Positions 7,907 through 15,282 of a stretch of DNA of 64,000 bases are shown piece by piece (the stretch's first letter is position 1; each line of letters opens with the position of its first letter). The stretch covers positions 1 to 64,000 of the forward strand of contig NZ_FTMD01000022.1 of the NCBI RefSeq assembly GCF_900156155.1, in the 5' to 3' direction. The stretch comes from Aromatoleum tolulyticum. GTDB taxonomy: Bacteria; Pseudomonadota; Gammaproteobacteria; Burkholderiales; Rhodocyclaceae. A program made the translations under genes and the position numbers. The notes under the pieces are model-generated. The model was not told the origin of the DNA. It saw only the letters and a program-made list of their open reading frames with translations, and searched no databases.

Positions 7907-10275
7907 GCGCGCTCGCCCATCTGCGTGTCATCGAGTGCGGCAGCGGCGTCGCCGCGCCCTTCTGCGCCCGTCTGTTCGCAGACCTGGGCGCGGAAGTGGT
8001 GAAGGTCGAACCGCCGCAAGGGGATTCCGCGCGGCGACGCGGTCCATTCCCGCAGGACCTGCCGCACCCGGACCGCAGCGGTTTCTTCCACCTGCTCAAC
8101 GCCGGCAAGAAGGGCGTCGTCGCCGACCTCGACGATGCCGCGGAGCTGGAGTTCTTTCATTCGCTGCTGGCCGGCGCCGACGTGCTGGTCGAAAATCTCG
8201 ACCCGGACGCGCGCCGCCGCCACGGACTCGACTTCGACGCCCTGCAGGCGCGTCATCCGCATCTGGTCATCGTGTCGCTGTCACCGTACGGACGCACCGG
8301 GAAATGGGCGGAGCGCGCCGGGACGGACCTGACCGTTCAGGCCGTCAGCGCGCTCCCGGTTGCGGTCGGCCGCCCGGACCGCGCGCCGCTACCGCTGCCC
8401 TTCGACCAGGCGGACTACCAGGCCGGCTTTCACGGCCTCGCCGCGGCCCTGTGCGTGCTGCACGAGCGTGGGCGCTCGGGGCGCGGCCAGGGCATCGACA
8501 TCTCGTCGGCGCAGGTGCTCGCCTACCAGGTCGGCGGCATGTCGCTGGTGACCGCCAAGCGCCGCATCGAATGGAAGCGGGCGGGCCGGACGATCAAGGG
8601 CGCGCTGTACCCGACCGGCTTCTTCGAGGCCGCGGACGGGTATGTCTGCATTGCCACGATCCATGGCAAACAGTGGCATTCCTACCTCCGCCTGATGGGC
8701 GATCCGGCGTGGGCCGACGAGGGCCAGAACCGCGATTCGCTGTACCTCGGCGCCCTCGACGAGGGCGGCGCGGTGGACCTCGCGTTCCGCGGCTGGCTCA
8801 AGCAGCACACGCGCGCCGAACTGCAGGCGCTGGCCAACGCGAACGGGCTCATCATCGGTTCGGTGAACAACTTCCCCGAGGTGCTCGACAGCAGCCAGTT
8901 GGCGTTCCGCGACCAGTGGGGACATGTCGACATCGGCGGGCGCGACGTGCGCATCCCCAGGCCCGGCTACCAGTTCTCGCGCACGCCGACGGCAATACGC
9001 GCCGCCGCACCGGCGCTCGATGCGAACGGTGCCGAGGTGCGCGCCGGCGGCCACGGCCAGCGTGCGCTGCAGGGAACGGGCAGCGGACGCGGTGCGCTCG
9101 ACGGGGTGCGCGTGCTCGACTTCGGCTGGAACTGGGCCGGACCGATGGCCGGCCAGCTGCTCGCCGACATGGGCGCCGAGGTGATCCGCATCGAAACCAC
9201 GCTGCGCCCCGACAACATGCGCCTGTACGCGCACAACTCGTATTTCTTCTGCCACAACAACCGTTCCAAGAAGTCCGCCACTTTCAATATCGCCGATCCG
9301 CGCGGCGCGGAACTGGTGCGCAGGCTGGCCGCCCGCTGCGACATCGTGATGGACAACTTCGCCGCCGGTGTGATGGCGAAGAATGGCCTCGGCTATGCCG
9401 ATCTGGCGAAGGTGAACCCGGCGATCATCGTGGTGTCGATGAGCATGGCCGGGCAGGAAGGGCCGAAGCGCGACATGCGCGGTTTCGCGGCGATCGCCTC
9501 GGCCTACGCCGGCCTCGATAGCGTGGTCGGCTATCCCGACAACGGCGATGCGACCGGCTTCATGTGTTTCGGCCTTGGCGACACCACCCAGGCCATCCAG
9601 GGAGCCATCGGCGCGCTCGCGGCGCTGGCCCATCGCGACCGTACAGGCGAGGGGCAGTTCGTCGATCTGGGACAGACGTCATCGATGTGCGCCACGACGG
9701 GCGAGCCGCTGGTGGACTTCCAGCTCAACGGACGCGAGGCGGGCATACAAGGGGATACCCATCCGCACTATTTTCCGCACGGCATCTTTGCGACGCGCGG
9801 CGGCGGAAAGTGGCTGGCGCTCGCGGTCCGCGACGACGGCGACTGGCGTGCGCTGTGCCGGGTGATGGGGCGTGGCGACTGGGCGGCGGACGAAGGCTTG
9901 CGCGATGCCGCGGCGCGGCGCGCACGGGCAGGGGAGATCGGGGCAGCCGTTCGCGCGTGGTGCGAGGCCGCCGACCGTGACGAGGCGGTCGATGCGCTGG
10001 CCGCCGCCGGAGTGCCGGCCGCTCCGGTGCTGGAGCTCGGCGAACGCGACGGTCACGAGGTGTTTGGCGGCCGCGGGCTGAAGGTGCGGCATGACGGCGG
10101 CAGCTTCGATCCGTGCGAGATCTACGCCACGCCGTGGCTGCTGACGCGGACGCCGCCCGCGGTGAGCGGGCCGACTCCGGCCATCGGTGAGCACAACGAC
10201 TATGTCTATCGCCAACTGCTCGGACTCGACGAAAACACCATCGCCAACCTGAAGGATGCGCAAGTCCTTGTTTGA
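7903..10275 (+). CDS. tandem-fused CaiB/BaiF family (class III) CoA-transferase
   Basis: 790 aa, about twice the usual 400, starting at GTG 7903 overlapping the previous stop. Two complete class III CoA-transferase units are joined: residues 1 to about 380 (LRVIECGSGVAAPFCARLFADLGAEVVKVE start, Asp142 in the GTDLTVQA motif where the catalytic Asp of formyl-CoA transferase lies) and about 395-790 (GVRVLDFGWNWAGPMAGQLL start). In the second unit the region matching the catalytic Asp reads DMRGFAAIASAYAGLD. Class III enzymes transfer CoA between carboxylic acids, for example in carnitine, bile acid and benzylsuccinate metabolism. One half may be catalytic and the other structural, as these proteins normally form interlocked dimers. 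Likely activates a pathway acid with the OYE and MaoC enzymes. Confidence 0.88.
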   Translation: MSALAHLRVIECGSGVAAPFCARLFADLGAEVVKVEPPQGDSARRRGPFPQDLPHPDRSGFFHLLNAGKKGVVADLDDAAELEFFHSLLAGADVLVENLDPDARRRHGLDFDALQARHPHLVIVSLSPYGRTGKWAERAGTDLTVQAVSALPVAVGRPDRAPLPLPFDQADYQAGFHGLAAALCVLHERGRSGRGQGIDISSAQVLAYQVGGMSLVTAKRRIEWKRAGRTIKGALYPTGFFEAADGYVCIATIHGKQWHSYLRLMGDPAWADEGQNRDSLYLGALDEGGAVDLAFRGWLKQHTRAELQALANANGLIIGSVNNFPEVLDSSQLAFRDQWGHVDIGGRDVRIPRPGYQFSRTPTAIRAAAPALDANGAEVRAGGHGQRALQGTGSGRGALDGVRVLDFGWNWAGPMAGQLLADMGAEVIRIETTLRPDNMRLYAHNSYFFCHNNRSKKSATFNIADPRGAELVRRLAARCDIVMDNFAAGVMAKNGLGYADLAKVNPAIIVVSMSMAGQEGPKRDMRGFAAIASAYAGLDSVVGYPDNGDATGFMCFGLGDTTQAIQGAIGALAALAHRDRTGEGQFVDLGQTSSMCATTGEPLVDFQLNGREAGIQGDTHPHYFPHGIFATRGGGKWLALAVRDDGDWRALCRVMGRGDWAADEGLRDAAARRARAGEIGAAVRAWCEAADRDEAVDALAAAGVPAAPVLELGERDGHEVFGGRGLKVRHDGGSFDPCEIYATPWLLTRTPPAVSGPTPAIGEHNDYVYRQLLGLDENTIANLKDAQVLV

Positions 10276-10284
10276 TCTGAGTGT

Positions 10285-10314
10285 TATAATTTAAAAAAAC
10301 AAACACGGCGATAA
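10285..10314 (+). promoter_or_regulatory. -10 element and degenerate operator before the TetR gene
   Basis: A perfect TATAAT (10285-10290) with no good -35 is followed by AAACAAAC-AC-GGCGATAA (10297-10314). The left arm is identical to that at 4470, the right arm is degraded. Position just upstream of the regulator start suggests weak autoregulation. Confidence 0.5.
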
Positions 10315-10320
10315 CTTCAC

Positions 10321-11064
10321 ATGAGCAAAACCACCCCCCCCAGCAGTGAGCGTTCGCGCAGCACCGGCAGCACCGGTGTGGTCAGGAAGAATTCGCGGGT
10401 GCTTACGACCGTGCGCGCGTCGGGCAAGCAGGCCGAGAAGAGCCTCGTCACGCAGACCGTGATTCTCGAGGCGGTCATCAAGTGCCTGATAGACAAGGGG
10501 TACGCGAAGACCACGATGGAGCTGGTGGCCAAATGCGGCAAGGTTTCGCGCGGCGCGATGATGCACCATTTCAGTTCACGTGCCGACGTCATCGAAAAGG
10601 CGGCCATCTACCTCGCCGAGCGGCGGCTCGAAGAATTCGAGCATCTGGCAAGGACCATCGTTCCGCCGTTGCCCCCCGGTACCGAGCCGCAACTTTCGCA
10701 TACGCTGAAGGCGATGGAGCTGGTGCGTACCTATTATTCGCTGCCGTCGTTTGCCGCCGCACACGAATTGCTGATGGCCGCGCGGACCGACAAGAAACTC
10801 GCCAAGGTGGTGCGGCGCGCACAGGACATCCTCAACGACGGGATCGCGCCGATCATTCTGCGCGTGTTCCCGTTCTGGGCCGACAAGTCGTCCGACCTGC
10901 TGCTCCTGCTGACCGACATCGCCCACTTCACCTTCCGCGGTGTGGCGATGAGCCATATGGATGATCTCGACCCCGAGCGCATATCGAGGATGGAACGTCT
11001 GCTCGCGCTCGTGGCGCATGACAAGGCGGCCATAGAGGCGCTCGATCTCGCCTCCCAGGCTTGA
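10321..11064 (+). CDS. TetR/AcrR family transcriptional regulator
   Basis: 247 aa. After a Ser/Thr/Arg-rich tail of about 40 residues, the TetR DNA-binding domain runs from about 43 to 95: VILEAVIKCLIDKGYAKTT, then the helix-turn-helix LVAKCGKVSRGAMMHHFSSR at about 69-88. The C-terminal domain is helical and presumably binds an inducer such as a CoA ester. It is the only transcription regulator in the window, and an operator-like palindrome sits just before it. Copies of that palindrome precede almost every other unit, so I infer that it is the repressor of the regulon. A different TetR outside the window cannot be excluded. The ATG at 10321 is the only good start. Confidence 0.9.
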   Translation: MSKTTPPSSERSRSTGSTGVVRKNSRVLTTVRASGKQAEKSLVTQTVILEAVIKCLIDKGYAKTTMELVAKCGKVSRGAMMHHFSSRADVIEKAAIYLAERRLEEFEHLARTIVPPLPPGTEPQLSHTLKAMELVRTYYSLPSFAAAHELLMAARTDKKLAKVVRRAQDILNDGIAPIILRVFPFWADKSSDLLLLLTDIAHFTFRGVAMSHMDDLDPERISRMERLLALVAHDKAAIEALDLASQA

Positions 11065-11164
11065 GGCGGTGGCTCGCCGGCGCCGTGGTGGTTCGCGCGG
11101 CGCGGCGGCGTCGGTTTGCGTCGCTGGTGACCTGTCCGGACCGGTCTGCGGCTGAGCTCGCGCG

Positions 11165-12349
11165 ATGAGTTTTGCTCCCCTGCGCGAGCGAAATTTTCGC
11201 CTGCTGTGGACGAGCGGGTGTGTCATGTACTTCGCGGTGTGGATGCAGACGGTCGGCGTTTCGTGGCTGATGGCCACGCTGACGCCGTCGCCGTTACTGG
11301 TGGCGCTGGTGCCGACTGCAAGCAGCCTCGCGGCGTGTCTGTTCGCGCTGGCCGGCGGAGTCATGGCCGACCGGTTCGCCCTGCGGCGCTATGTGCTGAC
11401 CGTGCAGTGCTGCATGCTGGTATCGGCGACCTTGTTGTGGGCGGTCAGCCTGTCGCCGCCGGTGCATCCCGCCGCCTTGCTCGGCCTGACCTTCCTGTTC
11501 GGCTGTCTGTCGGCCCTGCTGGCCCCGGCGTGGCATTCCGCTCATTGCCGCGCGGCGGCGCCGGAGCACCTTTCCGATGCGATCAGCCTGGCGACGATTC
11601 CCTACAACCTGGCGCGGGCCGCGGCGCCTGCGGTAGCCGGCGTGGTGATTGCGGGATACGGCAGCAGCGCCGTGTTCGGCGGTGCAGTGGCCGCTTTCGC
11701 CGCCGTCATCGCGATGATTCATTTTCTCGACCCGCTGGGCCACATCGCGCCCGCGTCGCCCGCGGCGCGGGCCTCCGGGCCGGGCCACATCGTCGGGCTG
11801 GCCCGCGCCTCGCGCCCCTGTCGCCTGCACCTGTTGCGGGTCGGCCTGTTCGTTGCCAGCGGGGCCGGTCTGATCGCACTGTTGCCCGCGCTGGTGCGCG
11901 AACGCTTCGGGGGGGATGCGCCCGCGTACGGATTTCTGGTGGCGGCCTCCGGCGTCGGTGCGGCGACCGGCGCGGCGCTGCTGGGAGCCTTGTCGCGCCG
12001 TTACGGACGCGAGGCCGTGGTGGGCGGCGCCATCCTGGTGTGCGCCGCGACGACCCTTGTCATAGCACATGCGCACAGCAGGGAGGCGCTGCTGGTGCTC
12101 GTCTGGATGACCGGCGCGGCGTGGGTCATGGTCGTCAATGCCGGCATCGGCGCGATGCAGGCGGATATTCCCGACGAGGGACGCGCTCGCGCGTTGGGGC
12201 TGTTTCTGGTGGTCTTTCAGGGATCGGGCGCGTTCGGCAGCGTGCTGTGGGGAAGCGTCGCGGAGCGCTTCGGGACCACTGCCGCCTTGACGGCAAGCGG
12301 AGTGGCATTCGTCGGCATCCTGCTCGCCCGCGCGCGCCTGCGCCCCTGA
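11165..12349 (+). CDS. MFS transporter, EntS/MFS_3-like exporter
   Basis: 394 aa with about 11-12 hydrophobic segments. The N terminus MSFAPLRERNFRLLWTSG is the standard start of the MFS_3 group (enterobactin exporter EntS-like). The loop between TM2 and TM3, GGVMADRFALRRY, matches the MFS motif G-x-x-x-D-R-x-x-R-R. It sits in the inner membrane and is a proton-driven exporter by family. It follows the TetR gene by 100 bp in the same direction and is probably cotranscribed, so it may export a toxic substrate, intermediate or inducer. No substrate can be assigned. Confidence 0.85.
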   Translation: MSFAPLRERNFRLLWTSGCVMYFAVWMQTVGVSWLMATLTPSPLLVALVPTASSLAACLFALAGGVMADRFALRRYVLTVQCCMLVSATLLWAVSLSPPVHPAALLGLTFLFGCLSALLAPAWHSAHCRAAAPEHLSDAISLATIPYNLARAAAPAVAGVVIAGYGSSAVFGGAVAAFAAVIAMIHFLDPLGHIAPASPAARASGPGHIVGLARASRPCRLHLLRVGLFVASGAGLIALLPALVRERFGGDAPAYGFLVAASGVGAATGAALLGALSRRYGREAVVGGAILVCAATTLVIAHAHSREALLVLVWMTGAAWVMVVNAGIGAMQADIPDEGRARALGLFLVVFQGSGAFGSVLWGSVAERFGTTAALTASGVAFVGILLARARLRP

Positions 12350-12384
12350 CGACGGAGCTGCGCCGGCAGGGCGAATATTTTTTT
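12341..12384 (+). terminator. possible terminator after MFS gene
   Basis: CGCCCCTG (12341-12348) pairs with CAGGGCG (12367-12373) with one bulged C; the stop codon lies in the left arm. It is followed by AATA and a run of seven T (12378-12384). The imperfect stem makes this tentative. Confidence 0.4.
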
Positions 12385-12394
12385 GGAAGGGCAC

Positions 12395-12450
12395 TTGGCA
12401 AACTGGGTCATTAGGCGTACTCTCATAAAAACAAACCAACGTGTTGGTTC
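12395..12450 (+). promoter_or_regulatory. AAAC-N10-GTTT operator with weak promoter
   Basis: AAACCAAC-GT-GTTGGTTC at 12433-12450, with perfect 7-bp arms (AACCAAC/GTTGGTT). A possible -35 TTGGCA (12395-12400) and -10 TACTCT (12418-12423) with 17-bp spacing would put the operator at the transcription start. Confidence 0.55.
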
Positions 12451-12659
12451 TTTTATGCCGATGACGAGGTTGCGGTCTTCGGGCTGAGGTGCCGGGTGGG
12501 GGCCATGTTTGGCGCCACCGGATCCAGCGGATCGAACAGGGCGGGCGCGCCGGGTTTGTGCAGCAAAAATAAAACCGGTCATCTCGGTGCATGGTGGATC
12601 CCGGTCGCGGGAACGCCGCAGCGACGTCGATACGGTCATAACGATACAGGAGACAGTTC

Positions 12660-12740
12660 ATGAACACTTCCTCAGGGCCGTTCGGCTGCGTTCTCTTGTC
12701 CGGCGGTCGCGTCGCGACCGCCGGACGTCACCTGTGTTGA
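12660..12740 (+). CDS. possible 26-aa leader peptide
   Basis: ATG 12660 is preceded by AGGAGA with a 7-nt gap, one of the better ribosome sites nearby, and the frame closes with TGA at 12738-12740. The peptide (start MNTSSGPFGC, end TAGRHLC) matches nothing I know. Its second half encodes the 29-nt perfect inverted repeat, so translation and hairpin formation would be mutually exclusive, as in leader-peptide attenuation. It could also be the remnant of a lost gene's start. Confidence 0.3.
   Translation: MNTSSGPFGCVLLSGGRVATAGRHLC
12698..12726. repeat. perfect 14-bp-arm inverted repeat
   Basis: GTCCGGCGGTCGCG (12698-12711), a single central T, and its exact complement CGCGACCGCCGGAC (12713-12726). 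All G/C-rich and very stable as RNA; no T-run follows, so it is not a classical terminator. It lies within the small ORF at 12660. Confidence 0.8.
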
Positions 12741-12908
12741 CCGTTTCACCGGAATGCGTTAATTCTGCATCGGAGCGGATGTAAGCCGACCGGTCGGTCG
12801 TGTTCATCTGTTCCGTATGGATCTGGTGCCGTATGTGCGCGACAGCGATTCGCATAGCGCGCGTGAGGCGGATTTTTCGGTTCGGGCTTGAAAATGCGGG
12901 GAATTGGC

Positions 12909-14669
12909 ATGAACGGCAAGGAAGAGAAGGAGCTGGGGAAACTGTTGGCGCGCCGCAAGGTGCTGCTGGGCGCAGGGGCGGCGGCGGGCGCGGCGGCTGT
13001 CGCGGCCATGCCGGCGACCGCCGCGGCGCGCAGCCGCGATGAGCGGAAGTGGGACATGGAAACCGACGTGATCTGCGTCGGTTCGGGGGCGGCGGCGTGT
13101 TCGGCCGCCGTGACCGCGGTGGCATCCGGGGCGAAGGTCATCGTCGTCGAAAAGCTGCCGATGGCGGGCGGCACGACCGGCAAGTCGGGCGGCGTGACCT
13201 GGATTCCCAACAACCGTTTCATCGCGGCGAAGAACATGCAGGACAACCGCGCCGACTGTCTGCGCTACATGGCCCGCTATTCGCACCCCGAGTCCTATGA
13301 CGCCGCCAGCCCGACGCTCGGGCTCGCGCCGGAGTCGTTCCGCCTGCTCGAGGCCTTCTACGACAACGGCTCGAAGATGGTCGAGTGGATGGAGGAGATC
13401 GGGGCAACGAAATTCCGCGAGTTCAAGGTGTGGGACGTCAATATCTTCCCGCCCGACTACGGCGACCACCTGCCCGAGAACAAGGCCAACAACGTGCGCG
13501 CGCTGGAGCCAGCGGTCGGGGCCGGGTCGACGACGGGGGGCAACAGCCTCGCCTATCAACTGGAGCAGTGGCTGACCAAGCGCAACGTGCCCTTCCTGCT
13601 CGAGCATCGCGCGGTCGGGTTGATCAAGGACGGCGAGCGCGTCGTCGGCATGGAGGTCCGCAACAACGACAAGTTGCTGCGCATCCGGGCACGCAAGGGC
13701 GTGATCTTCGGCACCGGCGGTTATTCGCACAACCTCGAACTGGTTCGGCTGCACCAGCCGGGCCTGTATGGCGCCTGTGCGGCGGTCGGCTCGACCGGCG
13801 ACTTCATTTCGATCGCGCAGCAGGCCGGGGCGAAGATGGGTTCGCTGGGTACGGCGTGGCGCACGCCGGTGATCCTCGAGGACGCGCTCAACAACCGCGC
13901 GATCGGGCACGGCGTGTTCTTCGCGCCGGGCGACTCGATGATCCATGTGAACAAGTACGGCAAGCGCGTGGTGAACGAGAAGCGCAACTACAACGACCGT
14001 ACGCGCGCGCACTTCGCATTCGATCCGGTGAATGCGGAATACCCGAACCAGTTCATGTTCATGGTGTTCGACGACCGCACCCTCAACCGCTATGCCGGTG
14101 CGCTGCCGCTGCCGCTCGACAAGCGCGAGTCGAAATGGCTGATCGAGGGGCGTGATTCGCGCGAGCTCGCGGACAACATCCGCAAGCGCCTGGCGTCGCT
14201 GTCCGCGGCGGTGGGCAACTACCGCATCGTGGACAGCTTCGCAGAGAACCTCGACGCCACCATCGAACGTTTCAACCGTTTCGCCGAGGCAGGACGCGAC
14301 GAGGATTTCGACCGCGGCCTGCACGAGTACGACCGGCAGTGGCAGAAGGTGTTTTCGCCCGTCAGCAAGAAGAGCACCTACCCGGACAACGACAAGCCGA
14401 ACGGCACCATGTACCCGATCGACCGCAAGGGGCCGCTGTATGCGGTGATCCTCGCGCCGGGCGCGCTGGACACCAATGGCGGGCCGGCGATCAACGAGAA
14501 CGGCCAGGTGCTGGCCGCGGACGGCAAGCCGATTCCCGGCCTCTATGGTGCCGGCAACTGCATCGCCAGCCCGTCGGGGCCGGCCTACCTCGGTGCGGGC
14601 GGGACGATCGGGCTCGCGATGACGTTCGGTTATCTGGCGGGCCGGCACGCGGCGGCGCAGAAGGCATGA
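12909..14669 (+). CDS. exported FAD-dependent dehydrogenase (FAD_binding_2, KstD/fumarate-reductase-like)
   Basis: 586 aa from ATG 12909, chosen for the GGGGA six bases before it; TTG 12888 and ATG 12894 are in-frame alternatives. A twin-arginine signal is visible (ARRKVLLGAG at 14-23, then an Ala-rich run ending ATAAAR at about 41). The FAD motif VGSGAAA is at about 57-63, with PMAGGTTGKSGG following, and the C-terminal block GAGNCIASPSGPAYLGAGGT is typical of 3-ketosteroid dehydrogenase and flavocytochrome-type enzymes. Export as a folded flavoprotein and the overlapping cytochrome c gene (ATGA) point to a periplasmic dehydrogenase passing electrons to cytochrome c. Desaturation of an alicyclic ketone is a plausible reaction, but the substrate is not known. 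Confidence 0.82.
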   Translation: MNGKEEKELGKLLARRKVLLGAGAAAGAAAVAAMPATAAARSRDERKWDMETDVICVGSGAAACSAAVTAVASGAKVIVVEKLPMAGGTTGKSGGVTWIPNNRFIAAKNMQDNRADCLRYMARYSHPESYDAASPTLGLAPESFRLLEAFYDNGSKMVEWMEEIGATKFREFKVWDVNIFPPDYGDHLPENKANNVRALEPAVGAGSTTGGNSLAYQLEQWLTKRNVPFLLEHRAVGLIKDGERVVGMEVRNNDKLLRIRARKGVIFGTGGYSHNLELVRLHQPGLYGACAAVGSTGDFISIAQQAGAKMGSLGTAWRTPVILEDALNNRAIGHGVFFAPGDSMIHVNKYGKRVVNEKRNYNDRTRAHFAFDPVNAEYPNQFMFMVFDDRTLNRYAGALPLPLDKRESKWLIEGRDSRELADNIRKRLASLSAAVGNYRIVDSFAENLDATIERFNRFAEAGRDEDFDRGLHEYDRQWQKVFSPVSKKSTYPDNDKPNGTMYPIDRKGPLYAVILAPGALDTNGGPAINENGQVLAADGKPIPGLYGAGNCIASPSGPAYLGAGGTIGLAMTFGYLAGRHAAAQKA

Positions 14670-15067
14670 AGACGCGCGCTTGGGCGGCCGTGGCCGCCGC
14701 GATGGGCGCCGCGCTCGCCGGGGCCACGGCGGCCCATGCGCAGCAGGTGAGTTTTGCGCGCGACATCGTGCCGGTGCTGCGTACCCGCTGCGCCACCTGC
14801 CATCTGACCGGTGACGAGCCCGGCGGGATGAAGCTCTATCCCGCCGCGGCGTACCGCAGCATCGTCAAGGTCCGGTCGAAGGGGAGTCCGTTGCAGCTGG
14901 TCGTGCCGGGCGACCCGGCCGGCAGTTATCTGTTGCACAAGATCGAGGGTACGCATCTGGATTCGGGCGGCAATGGGGTGCGCATGCCGTTCGCGCAGCC
15001 GCCGCTGGAAGACGAGACGCGCGACCGGATTCGTGCCTGGATCGCCGACGGCGCAAAGGACAACTGA
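14666..15067 (+). CDS. small periplasmic c-type cytochrome
   Basis: 133 aa. The start ATG overlaps the flavoprotein stop (ATGA at 14666-14669). A signal peptide (residues 1 to about 25, ending AAHAQ) precedes one heme c site, C42-A-T-C45-H46. The rest (DEPGGMKLY, VVPGDPAGSYLLHKIEG, RIRAWIADGA) is the layout of small cytochrome-c-like domains found in multi-domain oxidases. The axial sixth ligand is probably a Met such as in GVRMPF (about 112). It probably accepts electrons from the Tat-exported FAD dehydrogenase and delivers them to the respiratory chain. Confidence 0.85.
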   Translation: MKTRAWAAVAAAMGAALAGATAAHAQQVSFARDIVPVLRTRCATCHLTGDEPGGMKLYPAAAYRSIVKVRSKGSPLQLVVPGDPAGSYLLHKIEGTHLDSGGNGVRMPFAQPPLEDETRDRIRAWIADGAKDN

Positions 15068-15188
15068 AACTGGTGGACGCGGGCCCGCGCGCGCATGGGC
15101 GTGCGGGGGCGGGTCCGCGTCGGCAGGGAGGTCGAAAAGGAAGTTGCAGTAGGAAGGAAGCATCAAGGGAGAAAGCCGGACAATGTTA

Positions 15189-15206
15189 AAACGAACCTGA
15201 TGGTTT
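15189..15206. promoter_or_regulatory. AAAC-N10-GTTT operator upstream of DUF1302 operon
   Basis: AAACGAAC-CT-GATGGTTT, 76 bp before the DUF1302 start. A TTGACA at 15220-15225 lies just downstream but no -10 at proper spacing was found, so the promoter is not resolved. Confidence 0.6.
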
Positions 15207-15282
15207 GTTTTGGTGGTTGTTGACAGGGACTCCCGGTCTGCCCGGGCCGGGAATATTAAAAAGAGGCGAGGAGGAAGGACAC

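Larger units (their letters stand above)
12350..12908. other. 559-bp intergenic region before the flavoprotein gene
   Basis: Contains the MFS terminator-like hairpin, an operator at 12433, a 26-codon ORF with a good ribosome site, a perfect 29-nt inverted repeat, a second promoter-like pair (TTGACC 12737-12742, TAATTC 12760-12765, 17-bp spacer) and a 12-bp palindrome CCGACCGGTCGG (12786-12797). The first operator is 459 bp from the flavoprotein start, much further than usual in this window. Confidence 0.5.

Noticed and set aside
12509-12784. 91-codon + strand ORF before the flavoprotein gene
   Set aside because: No ribosome site and no recognisable sequence; the shorter 12660-12740 ORF has far better start signals.
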